From Burkholderiales bacterium Ga0077547 (lineage in GTDB: Bacteria > Pseudomonadota > Gammaproteobacteria > Burkholderiales > Burkholderiaceae_C), in NCBI GenBank assembly GCA_001464195.1, contig LNEY01000001.1, positions 1 to 64,000 on the forward strand: a stretch of DNA of 64,000 bases. Reading direction: 5' to 3'. The position numbers were made by a program, and so were the translations under genes. Under the pieces are notes generated by a model. That model was not told the origin of the DNA, did no database searches, and was given only the letters and a program-made list of their open reading frames with translations. Shown piece by piece: positions 25,496 through 35,027 of the stretch. Every line of letters starts with the position of its first letter. Positions within the stretch are counted from its first letter, which is position 1.

Positions 25496-27081
25496 GATCC
25501 GAATTTGTGCCTGATCGTCACCGGCTGGCTGCCGGTGACATTGATCGTCACACTGTAAGCCGGAAAGTCGGCATTTCGAATCGTGATTCGGTGCGCACCG
25601 GCTGACAAGGTCAGTTGATTCAAAGGTGGGGTGGTTCCGACGTTGGACCCATTGACTTCAATCTGCCCCCAGGGGCTGATGGCCAGTTTGACCTGACCCT
25701 TGACTGGTGCCGCGGGTGCCGCAGGTGGGGTGCGTGCCTGCGCGTTGCGGGTCGGCATGTCGGACGAAGGCGTTGGCTCCCTCATCACGGGCGGGGCTTC
25801 TTTATCTGCCGACACCAGCACCGGGCCCGGAAGTGCAGGCTGCACTGGCTGCGCCGCGACAGGGTCGTCTCGCATCTGTACGGCGGCCGCGCCGATGCCC
25901 AGCATGCCTGCGACAGCAACGGCTGCGATCCACGATCCGCGACGCTTGCCGCTGAGCCCGGTCTCTGCAGACGCCTGGCCGGTGGCCGTCAAGTGTTGAC
26001 GGAGTGCGCGTGAAAAGCCGGCGGCCGAATCGAACCGAAGTGCCACATCCTTTTCCATGGCGCGGGCCGCGATCTGGGCCAAGGCCCGTGGCACGGCCGG
26101 ATTCAGCACATCAGCCAGTGGAGGGGAATGGGTTGTCACCGACGCCAGGATCGCGTCGAGACCGTCTCCGGTGAAAGGCTTGGTTCCGGTCAAAAGCTCA
26201 TAGAGCACGACGCCCAGCGAAAACACATCGGATCGGCGATCAACCGCCTGCTGACGCGCTTGCTCCGGCGACATGTAGTAAGGCGAGCCTGCAGCGATGT
26301 CGCCACCGAGCTGTGCGTCATGATGATGCGTGATGCGCGCGATGCCAAAGTCGAGCACGCAAGGTTGGCCGCGTCCCACCATGAAAATGTTGGCCGGCTT
26401 GATGTCGAGGTGCACCACGCCCTTGCGGTGCGCATAGGCCAGTGCATCCGCCACCCGTGCCACCAGCACTGCGGCCTGTCCAGGTGAAGGTCTCCAGCCG
26501 GACTCGCGCAGCTGGCGCAGGTCCTGGCCCTTCAGCAGCGCCATCGCGATATAGGCGTGGCCCTCGCTGATGCCGGCGTCGTGCACCGTGACGATGTTGG
26601 GGTGCGAGAGGCCAGCGGCTGCGCGTGCCTCGTTGAGGAACAAAGCATTGAATGACTCGCGCTGCTCGGCGGCGATGTCGAGGTGCAGGGTCTTGATCGC
26701 GATCACGCGTGACAGCAGCGGGTCGTGCGCGGCATACACCGTGCCCAATCCGCCCTTGCCGATCTGCTGTTTCAGTGCATAGCGGCTGATGTGACCGATC
26801 GAAGGTGTTGCGTCATCGACGGCCAGATCCATACCCACTGGCAGCGGGACCGTGTCGCCCGCTGCGGGCGGTGCGGCTTGGGTGGCGCTGAACAGGGTTT
26901 GTTCGAACTGAGTGGCCTCACCATCGAAGCCGCTCGGCAGTCCAAGCGTCGATGGCGACACGCTGTCTCCATCAAGGAGCAGGTCAGGTGACGATGCATC
27001 GGCAGCCGGGCCGGACGCGTTCTGCGTGCCAACGGACGCCTTGGCGTGCCAATGCGGAGGGAATTTGTCGGGCGCATTCAC
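25492..27081 (-). CDS. Membrane Ser/Thr protein kinase with C-terminal PEGA-like domain
   Basis: A 529-residue Hanks-type kinase. A 95-residue variable N-terminus is followed by the kinase domain (about 100-370): glycine loop GKGGLGTVYAAHD, lysine in IAIKTLH, catalytic loop HLDIKPANIF, DFG in VLDFGIARI, and SPYYMSPEQ. One transmembrane helix (about 385-402) leads to a Pro/Ala linker and a PEGA-like domain (VEVNG-like IEVNGSNVGTTP) outside the membrane. The catalytic loop has HLD rather than HRD, so it is a non-RD kinase. Pairing with a TssQ lipoprotein suggests T6SS or envelope signalling, as with PpkA-type kinases. Confidence 0.88.
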   Translation of the reverse strand: MNAPDKFPPHWHAKASVGTQNASGPAADASSPDLLLDGDSVSPSTLGLPSGFDGEATQFEQTLFSATQAAPPAAGDTVPLPVGMDLAVDDATPSIGHISRYALKQQIGKGGLGTVYAAHDPLLSRVIAIKTLHLDIAAEQRESFNALFLNEARAAAGLSHPNIVTVHDAGISEGHAYIAMALLKGQDLRQLRESGWRPSPGQAAVLVARVADALAYAHRKGVVHLDIKPANIFMVGRGQPCVLDFGIARITHHHDAQLGGDIAAGSPYYMSPEQARQQAVDRRSDVFSLGVVLYELLTGTKPFTGDGLDAILASVTTHSPPLADVLNPAVPRALAQIAARAMEKDVALRFDSAAGFSRALRQHLTATGQASAETGLSGKRRGSWIAAVAVAGMLGIGAAAVQMRDDPVAAQPVQPALPGPVLVSADKEAPPVMREPTPSSDMPTRNAQARTPPAAPAAPVKGQVKLAISPWGQIEVNGSNVGTTPPLNQLTLSAGAHRITIRNADFPAYSVTINVTGSQPVTIRHKFGS

Positions 27082-27194
27082 GCGACGACGTTAAGGGCAA
27101 CCGCCGCGGTGAAAAGCCGAAAAAGCCCGGCTCGGCCAGTTCAGTTGACGGTGTGCTCGATCCGTGGTCGATAGGAATGGCCAGGGCTGGAGCG

Positions 27195-28397
27195 TCACAA
27201 AAGCTGTTGAATGCGCGCCATTGCCTGCTGCAACTGTTCCATCGAACTGGCATAGGACACTCGCAGGAATCGTTCCGGCTCATGGCGGCCGAAGTCGCGC
27301 CCAGGTGTCACGCCCACTTGCGCGCGCTGCATCAGCTCGAAGACGAAATCCCAACTGCCGCCGGGCAGATGTGCACTGTGCGCGGAGCAGTCGGCCCAGA
27401 CGTAGAACGCGCCGTCGGGCTCGACCGGCACTGTCAGGCCCAGCGCATTCAGTGCCGGCACGAGGTAATCGCGTCGTGCACGAAACGCCAGTCGGCGCCG
27501 TTCGTACTCGGCCAGCGAGTCGGGCTCGAAGCAGGCCAGCGCCGCATGCTGCGCGATCGACGAGGGGCAGATGAACAGGTTCTGCGACAGCTTTTCGATG
27601 GCCGGCACCAGGGATTCAGGTACGACCAGCCAGCCGAGCCGCCAGCCCGTCATGCTGAAGTACTTCGAGAAGCTGTTGATCGAGATCACATCGTCGCCGT
27701 GGCGCAGCGCCGAATCGCTGAAGCGCTCGTCGTGACTCAGGCCCAGGTAGATCTCGTCGACGATGGTGAAACCCTTGCGTTCGCGCACCACGTCGAGGAT
27801 GCGTGCCATCTCGGCCGGGGCGATCGAGGTGCCGGTCGGGTTCGAGGGCGAAGCCAGCAGCACCCCGCGGGTCTGCGGTCCCCAGGCCTGCGCGACGGCC
27901 TCGGCGTTCAGCTGGAAGCGATCGGCGGCCGTCGTGGGCAGCAATACCGCCACGCCATCGGCAGCGGCCACGAAATGCCGGTTGCAGGGGTAGCCGGGGT
28001 CGGGCAGCAGCACTTCGTCACCGGGGTCGATCAGGGCCAGGCAGGCCAGCTGCAACGCCGCCGAGGCGCCGGCGGTGATGACGATGCGCTCCGGCGCGAT
28101 GTCGAGTGCGAACCGCTGCGCGTACCAGCCGCTGATGCGCTCACGCAGGGCCATCAGCCCGCAGGCGTCGGTGTACTGCGTGCTGCCCTCGCCGATGGCG
28201 CGCTGTGCAGCTTGCTGCACCAGCGGTGGTGCGGTGAAGTCCGGCTCGCCGATGTTCAGGAAGATCATCGGCCGGCCCCCTTGGTTTGGGTCGCACAGCG
28301 GACCGCGGGACAGCGCAGCCGCGGCCTTGGCGCACTCCATCACGTAGAACGGCTCGATGAAACTCAGACGGCGCGACAGGCGTGGCGACGACCTCAT
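27195..28397 (-). CDS. PLP-dependent aminotransferase, class I/II
   Basis: A 400-residue fold-type I aminotransferase. The PLP lysine lies in SINSFSKYFSMTGWRLGW, preceded by SPSNPTG and IVDEIYLGL, and followed by FLRVSYAS with the substrate-carboxylate Arg. It resembles the aspartate/alanine-type (AspC/AlaT-like) enzymes; the amino-acid substrate cannot be fixed from sequence alone. It follows nusB in the same direction, 16 bp apart. Confidence 0.88.
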   Translation of the reverse strand: MRSSPRLSRRLSFIEPFYVMECAKAAAALSRGPLCDPNQGGRPMIFLNIGEPDFTAPPLVQQAAQRAIGEGSTQYTDACGLMALRERISGWYAQRFALDIAPERIVITAGASAALQLACLALIDPGDEVLLPDPGYPCNRHFVAAADGVAVLLPTTAADRFQLNAEAVAQAWGPQTRGVLLASPSNPTGTSIAPAEMARILDVVRERKGFTIVDEIYLGLSHDERFSDSALRHGDDVISINSFSKYFSMTGWRLGWLVVPESLVPAIEKLSQNLFICPSSIAQHAALACFEPDSLAEYERRRLAFRARRDYLVPALNALGLTVPVEPDGAFYVWADCSAHSAHLPGGSWDFVFELMQRAQVGVTPGRDFGRHEPERFLRVSYASSMEQLQQAMARIQQLL

Positions 28398-28413
28398 GTC
28401 GGGTGGTGTCGCT

Positions 28414-28929
28414 TCAGCGGCGGGCCGCGCGCGCCGCTTCGACCTCAGCGGGTCGCAGATCAGCCGCCGCCTTGTCGATCACGCCGTTGACGTACTTGTG
28501 GCCGTCGGTGCCACCAAAGACCTTGGCCAGCTCGACCGCCTCGTTGATGACGACGCGGTAGGGGATGTCGAGGCAGTGGGTCAACTCGTAGGCGCCGATC
28601 ATCAGCACGCCGTGCTCGACCGGCGACAGCTGGCTGGTCTGACGATCGACATGGCGTGCCAGGGCCTGGTCGATGGCGGCGGCTTCGTCGATGCAGCCAT
28701 GCAGCAGCATCTCGAAATGCGCAGTGTCACAGCGATCGAATCCCTCGCGCTCGCGAACGTGCGCATCGATCACGCTGGCGCTCTCACCCGACAACAGCCA
28801 CTCGTACAAGCCTTGCAGGGCCAATTCACGTGAGCGGCGACGGGTGGACTTCTGCGAGGCTTTCTTGGATGCCGGGCGAGCTGCCGAGCTGGTTGCTGCG
28901 GTGTCAGGCTTTGGTTCGGCTTCGGTCAC
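28414..28929 (-). CDS. nusB: Transcription antitermination factor NusB
   Basis: A 171-residue all-helical NusB. Conserved segments [26 protein letters not shown]-like [10 protein letters not shown], and [25 protein letters not shown] are all present. It binds boxA RNA with NusE to support rRNA antitermination. The start is the GTG at 28929, whose GTGA overlaps the ribH stop; a longer frame to 29007 lies inside ribH. An unusual Lys/Ser/Ala-rich N-terminal tail of about 25 residues precedes the domain. Confidence 0.93.
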   Translation of the reverse strand: MTEAEPKPDTAATSSAARPASKKASQKSTRRRSRELALQGLYEWLLSGESASVIDAHVREREGFDRCDTAHFEMLLHGCIDEAAAIDQALARHVDRQTSQLSPVEHGVLMIGAYELTHCLDIPYRVVINEAVELAKVFGGTDGHKYVNGVIDKAAADLRPAEVEAARAARR

Positions 28930-29396
28930 GACAGGTCTTCCATCAGGCGCGCCATCTCGATGGCCACGCGGGCGGCGTCCCGCGCCTTGTCCTCGGCGCG
29001 TGCCCATGCCTGTGCTTCGTCTTCCACCGTCAGGATCGCGTTGGCCACCGGTAGCTGGTGATCGAGCGAGACACGGGTCACGCCCGCGCCGCTTTCATTG
29101 GCCACCAGTTCGAAGTGATACGTCTCGCCGCGGATGATGCAGCCGATGGCGATCAGCGCATCGAACTCATCGCTGTCGGCCATGGCCATCAGCGCGACCG
29201 GGACCTCCAGCGCACCGGGCACGGTGACGTGATCGATCAGTTCGGCATCGACGCCCAGGCGCCGCAATTCGGCGACGCACACGGTGGCCATGCGCTGCGT
29301 GATGTCTGCGTTGAAGCGAGCTTGCACGATCCCGATGCGCAGATCGCTGCCATCGAGGTCGTCATCGGCAGGCTGTCCCTGGTCAGCGAGTTGCAT
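28926..29396 (-). CDS. ribH: 6,7-dimethyl-8-ribityllumazine synthase
   Basis: A 156-residue lumazine synthase, penultimate enzyme of riboflavin synthesis, which joins the DHBP product with the ribitylamino-uracil. Family blocks [35 protein letters not shown] and the catalytic His in the latter are present. Coupled to nusB by a GTGA overlap, the usual ribH-nusB arrangement. Confidence 0.95.
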   Translation of the reverse strand: MQLADQGQPADDDLDGSDLRIGIVQARFNADITQRMATVCVAELRRLGVDAELIDHVTVPGALEVPVALMAMADSDEFDALIAIGCIIRGETYHFELVANESGAGVTRVSLDHQLPVANAILTVEDEAQAWARAEDKARDAARVAIEMARLMEDLS

Positions 29397-29426
29397 GGGT
29401 CACCTGCGTGGAGTGGATCGGGTTCA

Positions 29427-30533
29427 TCAGTGGTTGGCCGCTTCAGCGGCGACGAAGCCGGTGACTTCGAGGCCGTAGCCGACCATGCTGGGCATGCGGC
29501 GTGGGCTGCCGAGCAATTTCATTTTCGACACGCCCAGCTCCCGCAGGATCTGTGCACCGATGCCGTAGGTGCGCAGATCCATCTGCGACTGCGGTCGCGC
29601 GCCGGAGTCGTCGTGGGGCGTCAGCTTGCCCAGTAGCGAGGGGGTTCCTTCGCCACAGTTGAGCAGCACCGCAACGCCACGCTCACTGGCTTGCAGCATC
29701 GCCAGCGCGCGAGGCAATGGCCACGAATGGGCGCTGGGGCCCACGTCGAGCAGGTCCATCACGGACAGCGGTTCGTGCACACGCACCAACACTTCGTCGC
29801 GCGGTGTCCAGTGGCCATGCGTCAGCGCCATGTGCAGGCCGCCGGTGCGGTCGATGAAGGAGGTGCAGTTGAAGCTGCCCTGATCGGTCACCAGCACACG
29901 CTGTCCGACACGTTCGATCAGGGTCTCGTTGCGACTGCGGTATTCGATCAGGTCGGCGATGGTGCCGATCTTCAGCCCGTGCTGCTGGGCGAAGACTTCC
30001 AGGTCGGGCAAGCGGGCCATCGTGCCGTCGTCGTTCATGATCTCGCAGATCACGGCGGCAGGCGTGAGCCCGGCCATGGCCGACAGGTCGCAGCCGGCTT
30101 CGGTGTGGCCGGCGCGCATCAGCACGCCGCCATCCTGCGCCTGCAACGGGAAGATATGGCCAGGCTGCACCAGATCGGTGGGTTTGGCGTCGCGCGCGAC
30201 CGCCGCCTGCACGGTACGCGCCCGGTCGGCCGCAGAGATGCCGGTGGTGACGCCCTCGGCCGCTTCGATCGACACGGTGAAGGCGGTGCCGTGCTTGGTG
30301 CCGTTGCGGCTGGCCATCGGCGGCAGTTGCAATCGTTCGCAGCGTTCGCGGGTCAGCGTCAGGCAGATCAGGCCACGCCCGAAGCGGGCCATGAAATTGA
30401 CCGACTCGGCCGACACGTGTTCGGCGGCCATGACCAGATCGCCTTCGTTTTCGCGGTCTTCCTCATCGACGAGGATGACCATTCGGCCTGCGGCCAGCTC
30501 CGTCAGGAGCTCAGGAATTGGGGATATCGACAT
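29427..30533 (-). CDS. ribBA: 3,4-dihydroxy-2-butanone-4-phosphate synthase with degenerate GTP cyclohydrolase II domain
   Basis: A 368-residue bidomain protein. The N-terminal DHBP synthase (1-200) is intact: [18 protein letters not shown], then [13 protein letters not shown]. The C-terminal half has the RibA fold (about 208-360), but the zinc-binding C-x-GDVF-x(n)-RCDCG stretch is replaced by [19 protein letters not shown], with all three ligand cysteines lost. GTP cyclohydrolase II activity is therefore not expected, and another RibA must exist elsewhere. Such RibBX-type proteins are known in proteobacteria. The symbol follows the fold, not proven double activity. Confidence 0.9.
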   Translation of the reverse strand: MSISPIPELLTELAAGRMVILVDEEDRENEGDLVMAAEHVSAESVNFMARFGRGLICLTLTRERCERLQLPPMASRNGTKHGTAFTVSIEAAEGVTTGISAADRARTVQAAVARDAKPTDLVQPGHIFPLQAQDGGVLMRAGHTEAGCDLSAMAGLTPAAVICEIMNDDGTMARLPDLEVFAQQHGLKIGTIADLIEYRSRNETLIERVGQRVLVTDQGSFNCTSFIDRTGGLHMALTHGHWTPRDEVLVRVHEPLSVMDLLDVGPSAHSWPLPRALAMLQASERGVAVLLNCGEGTPSLLGKLTPHDDSGARPQSQMDLRTYGIGAQILRELGVSKMKLLGSPRRMPSMVGYGLEVTGFVAAEAANH

Positions 30534-30547
30534 CGGTAGATTGTAGG

Positions 30548-30567
30548 TCGGGGGCCTTTGGCCCCCG
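30548..30567. other. GC-rich hairpin between ribE and ribBA
   Basis: A near-perfect palindrome, GGGGGCC-TTT-GGCCCCC, sits 16 bp upstream of the ribBA start in the 61-bp gap after ribE. No T-run follows, and there is no room for an FMN riboswitch. It may attenuate or stabilise the message. Confidence 0.5.
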
Positions 30568-30594
30568 GGCCCGATCCAGCGCGCAACGCTGCGC

Positions 30595-31242
30595 TCAGGC
30601 GGGCCGAACAGCGGGCGCCAGCGATTGCATGCGCTCGACGTAGCGGGCGATCAGATCGACCTCCAGATTGACCGCCGCCCCCGCCGTCAGGTGACCCAGC
30701 GCCGTGTTCTCCAGGGTGTGCGGGATCAGGTTGATGCTGATCTCGCAGCCTGAGGTGTCATGGGCGATGTGATCGACCACCCGATTCACCGTGAGGCTCA
30801 CGCCGTTGACGGTGATGGATCCTTTGTAGGCCAGGAACTTCGCCAACGCTGGGGGCACTTCGATGCGTAGCGTCCAGGACTCTCCGACCGCAGCGAAGTG
30901 GGTCACCTGGCCCACGCCGTCGACGTGCCCGCTGACCAGGTGGCCGCCCAATCGGTCATTGGCGCGCAGCGCCTTTTCGAGGTTGACCGGTCCGGTCGCA
31001 GCCAGCCCGGCGGTCTTGTCCAGGCTTTCTGCCGACACATCGACGGTGAAGATGTTGCGGATCGGATCGAACGACGTGACCGTCATGCAAGCGCCGTTGA
31101 TGGCGATGCTGTCACCCAGGCCGACATCGGCCAGGTACTGTGGCGGCGTGGCAATGGTCAGCTGCTTGCCGTGGGATGCGTCTGCGCCCAGGGCGCGCAC
31201 GTCGGAAATCCGGCCGACGCCGGTGATGATGCCGGTGAACAT
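30595..31242 (-). CDS. ribE: Riboflavin synthase alpha subunit
   Basis: A 215-residue riboflavin synthase with the two lumazine-binding repeats: MFTGIITGVGRI opening the first, and GGHLVSGHVDGVGQV opening the second at about residue 98. It dismutates two lumazines to riboflavin in the cytosol. It lies 12 bp after ribD in the same direction. Confidence 0.95.
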   Translation of the reverse strand: MFTGIITGVGRISDVRALGADASHGKQLTIATPPQYLADVGLGDSIAINGACMTVTSFDPIRNIFTVDVSAESLDKTAGLAATGPVNLEKALRANDRLGGHLVSGHVDGVGQVTHFAAVGESWTLRIEVPPALAKFLAYKGSITVNGVSLTVNRVVDHIAHDTSGCEISINLIPHTLENTALGHLTAGAAVNLEVDLIARYVERMQSLAPAVRPA

Positions 31243-31254
31243 GCGCCGATTGTC

Positions 31255-32388
31255 TCAGCCGCGGTGCGATGTCGTCCGCGGACGGGCGAGTACGCGCAGG
31301 TCGTCGCCGATGCGATCAATCTGATGGAAGTGCAGCGCTACCGCACTCTCCAGGTCGTTCAGCGGGCCGAACGAGGCGATGTCCAGGCCGACGCCCAGCA
31401 GCTTGGGCGCGATGTACAGCAGGTATTCGTCGACCAGCCCCTCGCGCACGAACGACCCATTGAGCTTGCGCCCCGCTTCGACATGCAGTTCGTTGACGCC
31501 GCGCGCGGCGAGATCGGTCAGCATCGACGCCAGATCCACCTTGCCGTCGGTTCCCGCAACGTACACCACTTCGATGCCACGCTCGGCGAATGCTGTGCGG
31601 CGCTCAGCGATTGGGCTGGCTGCGTAGACCCGCACCGAACCGGGCGACTCGAAGATGCGAGCAGTGAGCGGCGCATCGAGCCGGGAATCGACGACCACCC
31701 GCAGTGGCTGTCGGGGTGCGGGGACCAGCCGCACGTCGAGTCGCGGGTTGTCGTCGATCACTGTGCCCACGCCTGTGAGCACCGCGCTGGCACGGCGCCG
31801 CCAGGCGTGGCCGTCGATGCGGGCCGCTTCGCCGGTGATCCACTGGCTGACGCCGTTGGGCAGGGCCGTGCGGCCGTCGAGCGACGCTGCCACCTTCAGG
31901 CGCACCCACGGGCGTTTGCGCTCCATCCGCGAAAAGAACCCGATGTTGAGTTCGCGGGCGGCCTCTGCGCCTACGCCGCTCGTCACCTCGATGCCAGCGG
32001 CCCGCAAGCGCGCGGCGCCTTGTCCTGCCACCAGCGGGTTCGGATCTTCGATCGCCATCGCCACGCGACCTACACCGGCTTGTACCAAGGCATCGCAGCA
32101 CGGAGGGGTGCGGCCGTGGTGGGCGCAGGGTTCGAGGGTGACGACGACGGTCGCACCTTGCACTGAATGGCCGTGCTTAGCGGCATCGCGCAGCGCCATC
32201 ACCTCGGCATGCGGGCCGCCTGCCTGCTGTGTGTGGCCTCGCCCGATCACCTGGCCGCCAGCCGACACGATCACGCAGCCGACCCGCGGGTTGGGCTCGC
32301 TCAGCGCAATGGATTGCTCGGCCAGCGACAGCGCTTCGGCCATCCATCGCTCGCAGGGGTCAGTGGGATCCGCAGGTGTCGCACTCAT
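31255..32388 (-). CDS. ribD: Bifunctional riboflavin deaminase/reductase RibD
   Basis: A 377-residue enzyme. The N-terminal deaminase (1-150) shows the zinc motif GGPHAEVMAL and TLEPCAHHGRTPPC. The C-terminal reductase (155-375) includes RPWVRLKVAASLDGR and VEAGRKLNGSFVREGL. It performs the second and third steps of riboflavin synthesis. The start at 32388 is only 18 bp after the pilV stop, so transcription may read through from the pilin operon. Confidence 0.95.
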   Translation of the reverse strand: MSATPADPTDPCERWMAEALSLAEQSIALSEPNPRVGCVIVSAGGQVIGRGHTQQAGGPHAEVMALRDAAKHGHSVQGATVVVTLEPCAHHGRTPPCCDALVQAGVGRVAMAIEDPNPLVAGQGAARLRAAGIEVTSGVGAEAARELNIGFFSRMERKRPWVRLKVAASLDGRTALPNGVSQWITGEAARIDGHAWRRRASAVLTGVGTVIDDNPRLDVRLVPAPRQPLRVVVDSRLDAPLTARIFESPGSVRVYAASPIAERRTAFAERGIEVVYVAGTDGKVDLASMLTDLAARGVNELHVEAGRKLNGSFVREGLVDEYLLYIAPKLLGVGLDIASFGPLNDLESAVALHFHQIDRIGDDLRVLARPRTTSHRG

Positions 32389-32406
32389 CGGCAGCAGTGG
32401 GCGGGG

Positions 32407-33720
32407 TCAGGGTTGGTGTTGAACGGTGGTGATCTGGCTGGCGCCATCCACCGCACTGTTCCCGATTCTCGCGGCAGAGCTGTCCGGGCAAGCTTGATCG
32501 CCCCGGATGACCAGGAAATTCTGCTGGTGCAGGGTCCGATCGACGGCGGTGTAGTCGGGTGGATGCTCCTCGTTGCGGTCGATCGCACCGCTGTGGTCGA
32601 AGTCTGCGCTGTAGCGGCACACCCGGTGGTCCGTGGCCGCCGTTCCGAGCGTCCAGCCCATTGGCACGAGGACGCTGCGTCCGGACCAGCGACCCGCCGC
32701 GCCGCGGATCGGCACCATGCACTGATAGGCCACATAGCGCTCGCCGAGCTCGGTCCATTCGGCCACACCGACATGGGCTGGCGTCGCTGACAGTGGCACG
32801 GACTCGCGGCGGACGCCGTCAGCGTTGCGGTATGCCACGGTCTTCAACGCCTCGGTGATGCACGTCGGAGCGGCTGCGTCGGCCACACCGGTCAGCTGGA
32901 CCGATACGGCCAGGTCGAGCGGGGTGTCGTGGGCCTGTTCCGGGTGGGGCGGTGTGCTGTTGGCGAAGCGCACCGTGCCGCTCAGCCATAGGCCACGCAG
33001 CTCGCTGCAGTGGGTCAGGTCGGCAGCGCTGAGTTGGGCGCTCGTCCGGTCGCTGGCCACATCGGTGCAGCGATGCGTCACCTGGGCGCTCAGGTGGTCG
33101 AAGACATACGCGACAGTGCCGGTGCGCCCCGGCTTGAGCACACTGCGCCCGTCACCCAGGTGCTGGGCGCTCGTCGGAATGCTGGCCGATCGTGCGTAGC
33201 TGCTGGTTGGGGACAAGAGGCTGGGCGCCACCGTCAGTGCGCCGGACAACGCCGGGCTCACGCCCGCGACCACCGTGCTCAAGACGGCCCGTTGTGGACT
33301 GCCGTCGCGGGCTGTCCAGGTGACGCCGACGGTGGCGGCTTTCAGACGCGCCGAGGCGCTGGCATCGACCTGACGGGTCAATTGGTACCGGGTGTTCTCA
33401 GAGGTGCTGTTCGAGGGGTCGATCGACGTGCTGGTGGTGTCGATGTGTTCGTAGGGCATCGTGCCGGACGTGGCTCCTTCGTCGTGCAGTGAGACAAACG
33501 CACGCAGCGACTCGACGTCTGCCTGTGCGATGCGCATGGCTTCTGATCGCTGACGCGCCAGATCAGCCTGCGCATGCAGATGGAGCTGCAGCTTCGACAT
33601 CGACAGCACGCCGCCGGCCAGCACCAGGAAGGCCAGCAGGGCTTCGATCAGCGTGACGCCCCGCTGCGGTCGAGGGTAGCGATGGCGGCCGATGAACGAA
33701 AGCGTTGTGGGCGTGACCAT
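32407..33720 (-). CDS. pilV: Large PilV-like type IV minor pilin with EF-hand-like loop
   Basis: A 437-residue minor pilin, roughly twice the usual PilV length. The leader ends in QRG, then VTLIEALLAFLVLAGGVLSM with Glu at +5. The long C-terminal domain contains DFDHSGAIDRNEE (about 32566-32610), which fits the 12-residue EF-hand calcium loop (D1, D3, S5, G6, I8, D9, E12). Several cysteines suggest disulfides. Start at 33720 shares a base with the pilX stop (TGATG); longer frames have no prepilin leader. Likely a priming or tip pilin. Confidence 0.8.
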   Translation of the reverse strand: MVTPTTLSFIGRHRYPRPQRGVTLIEALLAFLVLAGGVLSMSKLQLHLHAQADLARQRSEAMRIAQADVESLRAFVSLHDEGATSGTMPYEHIDTTSTSIDPSNSTSENTRYQLTRQVDASASARLKAATVGVTWTARDGSPQRAVLSTVVAGVSPALSGALTVAPSLLSPTSSYARSASIPTSAQHLGDGRSVLKPGRTGTVAYVFDHLSAQVTHRCTDVASDRTSAQLSAADLTHCSELRGLWLSGTVRFANSTPPHPEQAHDTPLDLAVSVQLTGVADAAAPTCITEALKTVAYRNADGVRRESVPLSATPAHVGVAEWTELGERYVAYQCMVPIRGAAGRWSGRSVLVPMGWTLGTAATDHRVCRYSADFDHSGAIDRNEEHPPDYTAVDRTLHQQNFLVIRGDQACPDSSAARIGNSAVDGASQITTVQHQP

Positions 33721-35027
33721 CAGAAGTCCCTCCAACTGCCAGGCACCCGGGCAAAGCTGCCGGTGTGGCGTTGCAGCGCACGCAGTACCGCGGCGTCGTA
33801 ATGCAGGTCGGGTGCGCCGTCGCCGCGGTAGGTCGATGCCGAGACGAGCGCGCCATGCAGCTGTGCGTGCGGGCCGCTGGTGTACTCCCAGCGGATGTCG
33901 CTGGCATAGACCAAGCCATACAGTGTCACGTCGCCGCTCAGGGTCAGCGTGCCGTCGACGACCAGCAACACCGGTTGCGCAGCCGAGCCCAACGTCACCG
34001 GACCGGCCAGCCGGGCATCGCCGCGGATCGAGACCATGCGGTTGGCCGCCATCCCCTGGATGGCTGTGGAAACCTGCGCCGAGCACTCGTTGCGGCAGTC
34101 GATGGTCTGTACCGCGGCGTGGGTATTCCAGCTGGCGGGCTCGACGCCAAAGTGGGCCGCGAACAGGTGGTCGCTGTCGATCGCTGCCAGCGCCGTGTCA
34201 TGCGTCGATGCTGACGCACCCGCTGCACCCCCTGGTGCGGTGGACAACCGCAGCGCAGAGCCGATCAGGTTGCCACCGGTGCGCACGGTGATGCCACCCG
34301 ATGCGACGTCGGCGTTGTGGACACCCAGCGCTGCAGTGCCCACATCGACCGACCCCTTGGCCGTCAGCGCAGCGGTCGGCACGACCCGCAACCCAGGCAA
34401 CAGGCCCAGCAGTACCTCGACGCGGGCCGAAGCATCCGGGCGCCTGGAGGAGCCGGGGCGACACGGTCCGTCCGCGCTGGAGCAGCCGGTCGAGATGATG
34501 CGGACCACGCCTGGCTGCGCCTCAGCGCTGAATTGCACCGCGAACGCGGGGTGCGGCCGGCCGTCATCGGAGGCCGCCAGGGCGATCGAAGGCCAGCCGT
34601 TCGACGGGCACTCGCACGACCACCCGGCCGCTGTGTGCACGCAAGCGGATTGCAGCGTGACCGGTGTGGTGCCGGACATCCAGTGTGTCGGATCGAGCTG
34701 GCCGCTGTCTGGTCGAGCGTGAAGGTATCGTTCCCGGAACGAAGTGTCGGCCGGGTCCGCACTCGGCAGGCACTGTCCGTCGATGCGTTGAGGTTGATTC
34801 AACTGGGCCATCGCCCATTCGATGCCGGCCTCGGCGGCCTCGAAGGCCTGTGCGCTACGGTATTGGTTGGTCGATGCGCGCTGCTCGAAGATCAACCCCC
34901 GGCTGGCATAGGCAGCCACCAGGCACATCGCGAAGAAGAGAAGCAACGTCACGGCCAACGCGGCGACGCCACGCTGGCGCTGCGCCACCTGTCTGCTGAA
35001 GGCGGGGGGCTGCATGTCGCGCCTCAT
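33720..35027 (-). CDS. pilX: PilX-type minor pilus assembly protein
   Basis: A 435-residue protein. RQRGVAALAVTLLLFFAMCL is followed by the PilX-like region RSAQAFEAAEAGIEWAMAQL, in which the EAGIEWA motif is diagnostic of PilX N-terminal domains; no Glu is found at +5. The long beta-rich C-terminal domain includes repeats of DVGTAALGVHN-type sequence and a cysteine pair (CRNECSAQ). Start at 35027, where ATGA overlaps the pilW stop. Confidence 0.8.
   Translation of the reverse strand: MRRDMQPPAFSRQVAQRQRGVAALAVTLLLFFAMCLVAAYASRGLIFEQRASTNQYRSAQAFEAAEAGIEWAMAQLNQPQRIDGQCLPSADPADTSFRERYLHARPDSGQLDPTHWMSGTTPVTLQSACVHTAAGWSCECPSNGWPSIALAASDDGRPHPAFAVQFSAEAQPGVVRIISTGCSSADGPCRPGSSRRPDASARVEVLLGLLPGLRVVPTAALTAKGSVDVGTAALGVHNADVASGGITVRTGGNLIGSALRLSTAPGGAAGASASTHDTALAAIDSDHLFAAHFGVEPASWNTHAAVQTIDCRNECSAQVSTAIQGMAANRMVSIRGDARLAGPVTLGSAAQPVLLVVDGTLTLSGDVTLYGLVYASDIRWEYTSGPHAQLHGALVSASTYRGDGAPDLHYDAAVLRALQRHTGSFARVPGSWRDF

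Noticed and set aside
25115-27081. Type VI secretion locus
   Set aside because: Only the TssQ-like lipoprotein and kinase are present; no tssB/C/K/M or other core gene is in the window.
26952-28490. 512-codon plus-strand frame over the kinase start and aminotransferase
   Set aside because: Antisense to conserved genes and without family motifs.
30534-30594. Possible FMN riboswitch before ribBA
   Set aside because: Only 61 bp are available and none of the conserved RFN helices is present; no RFN element was seen before ribD either.
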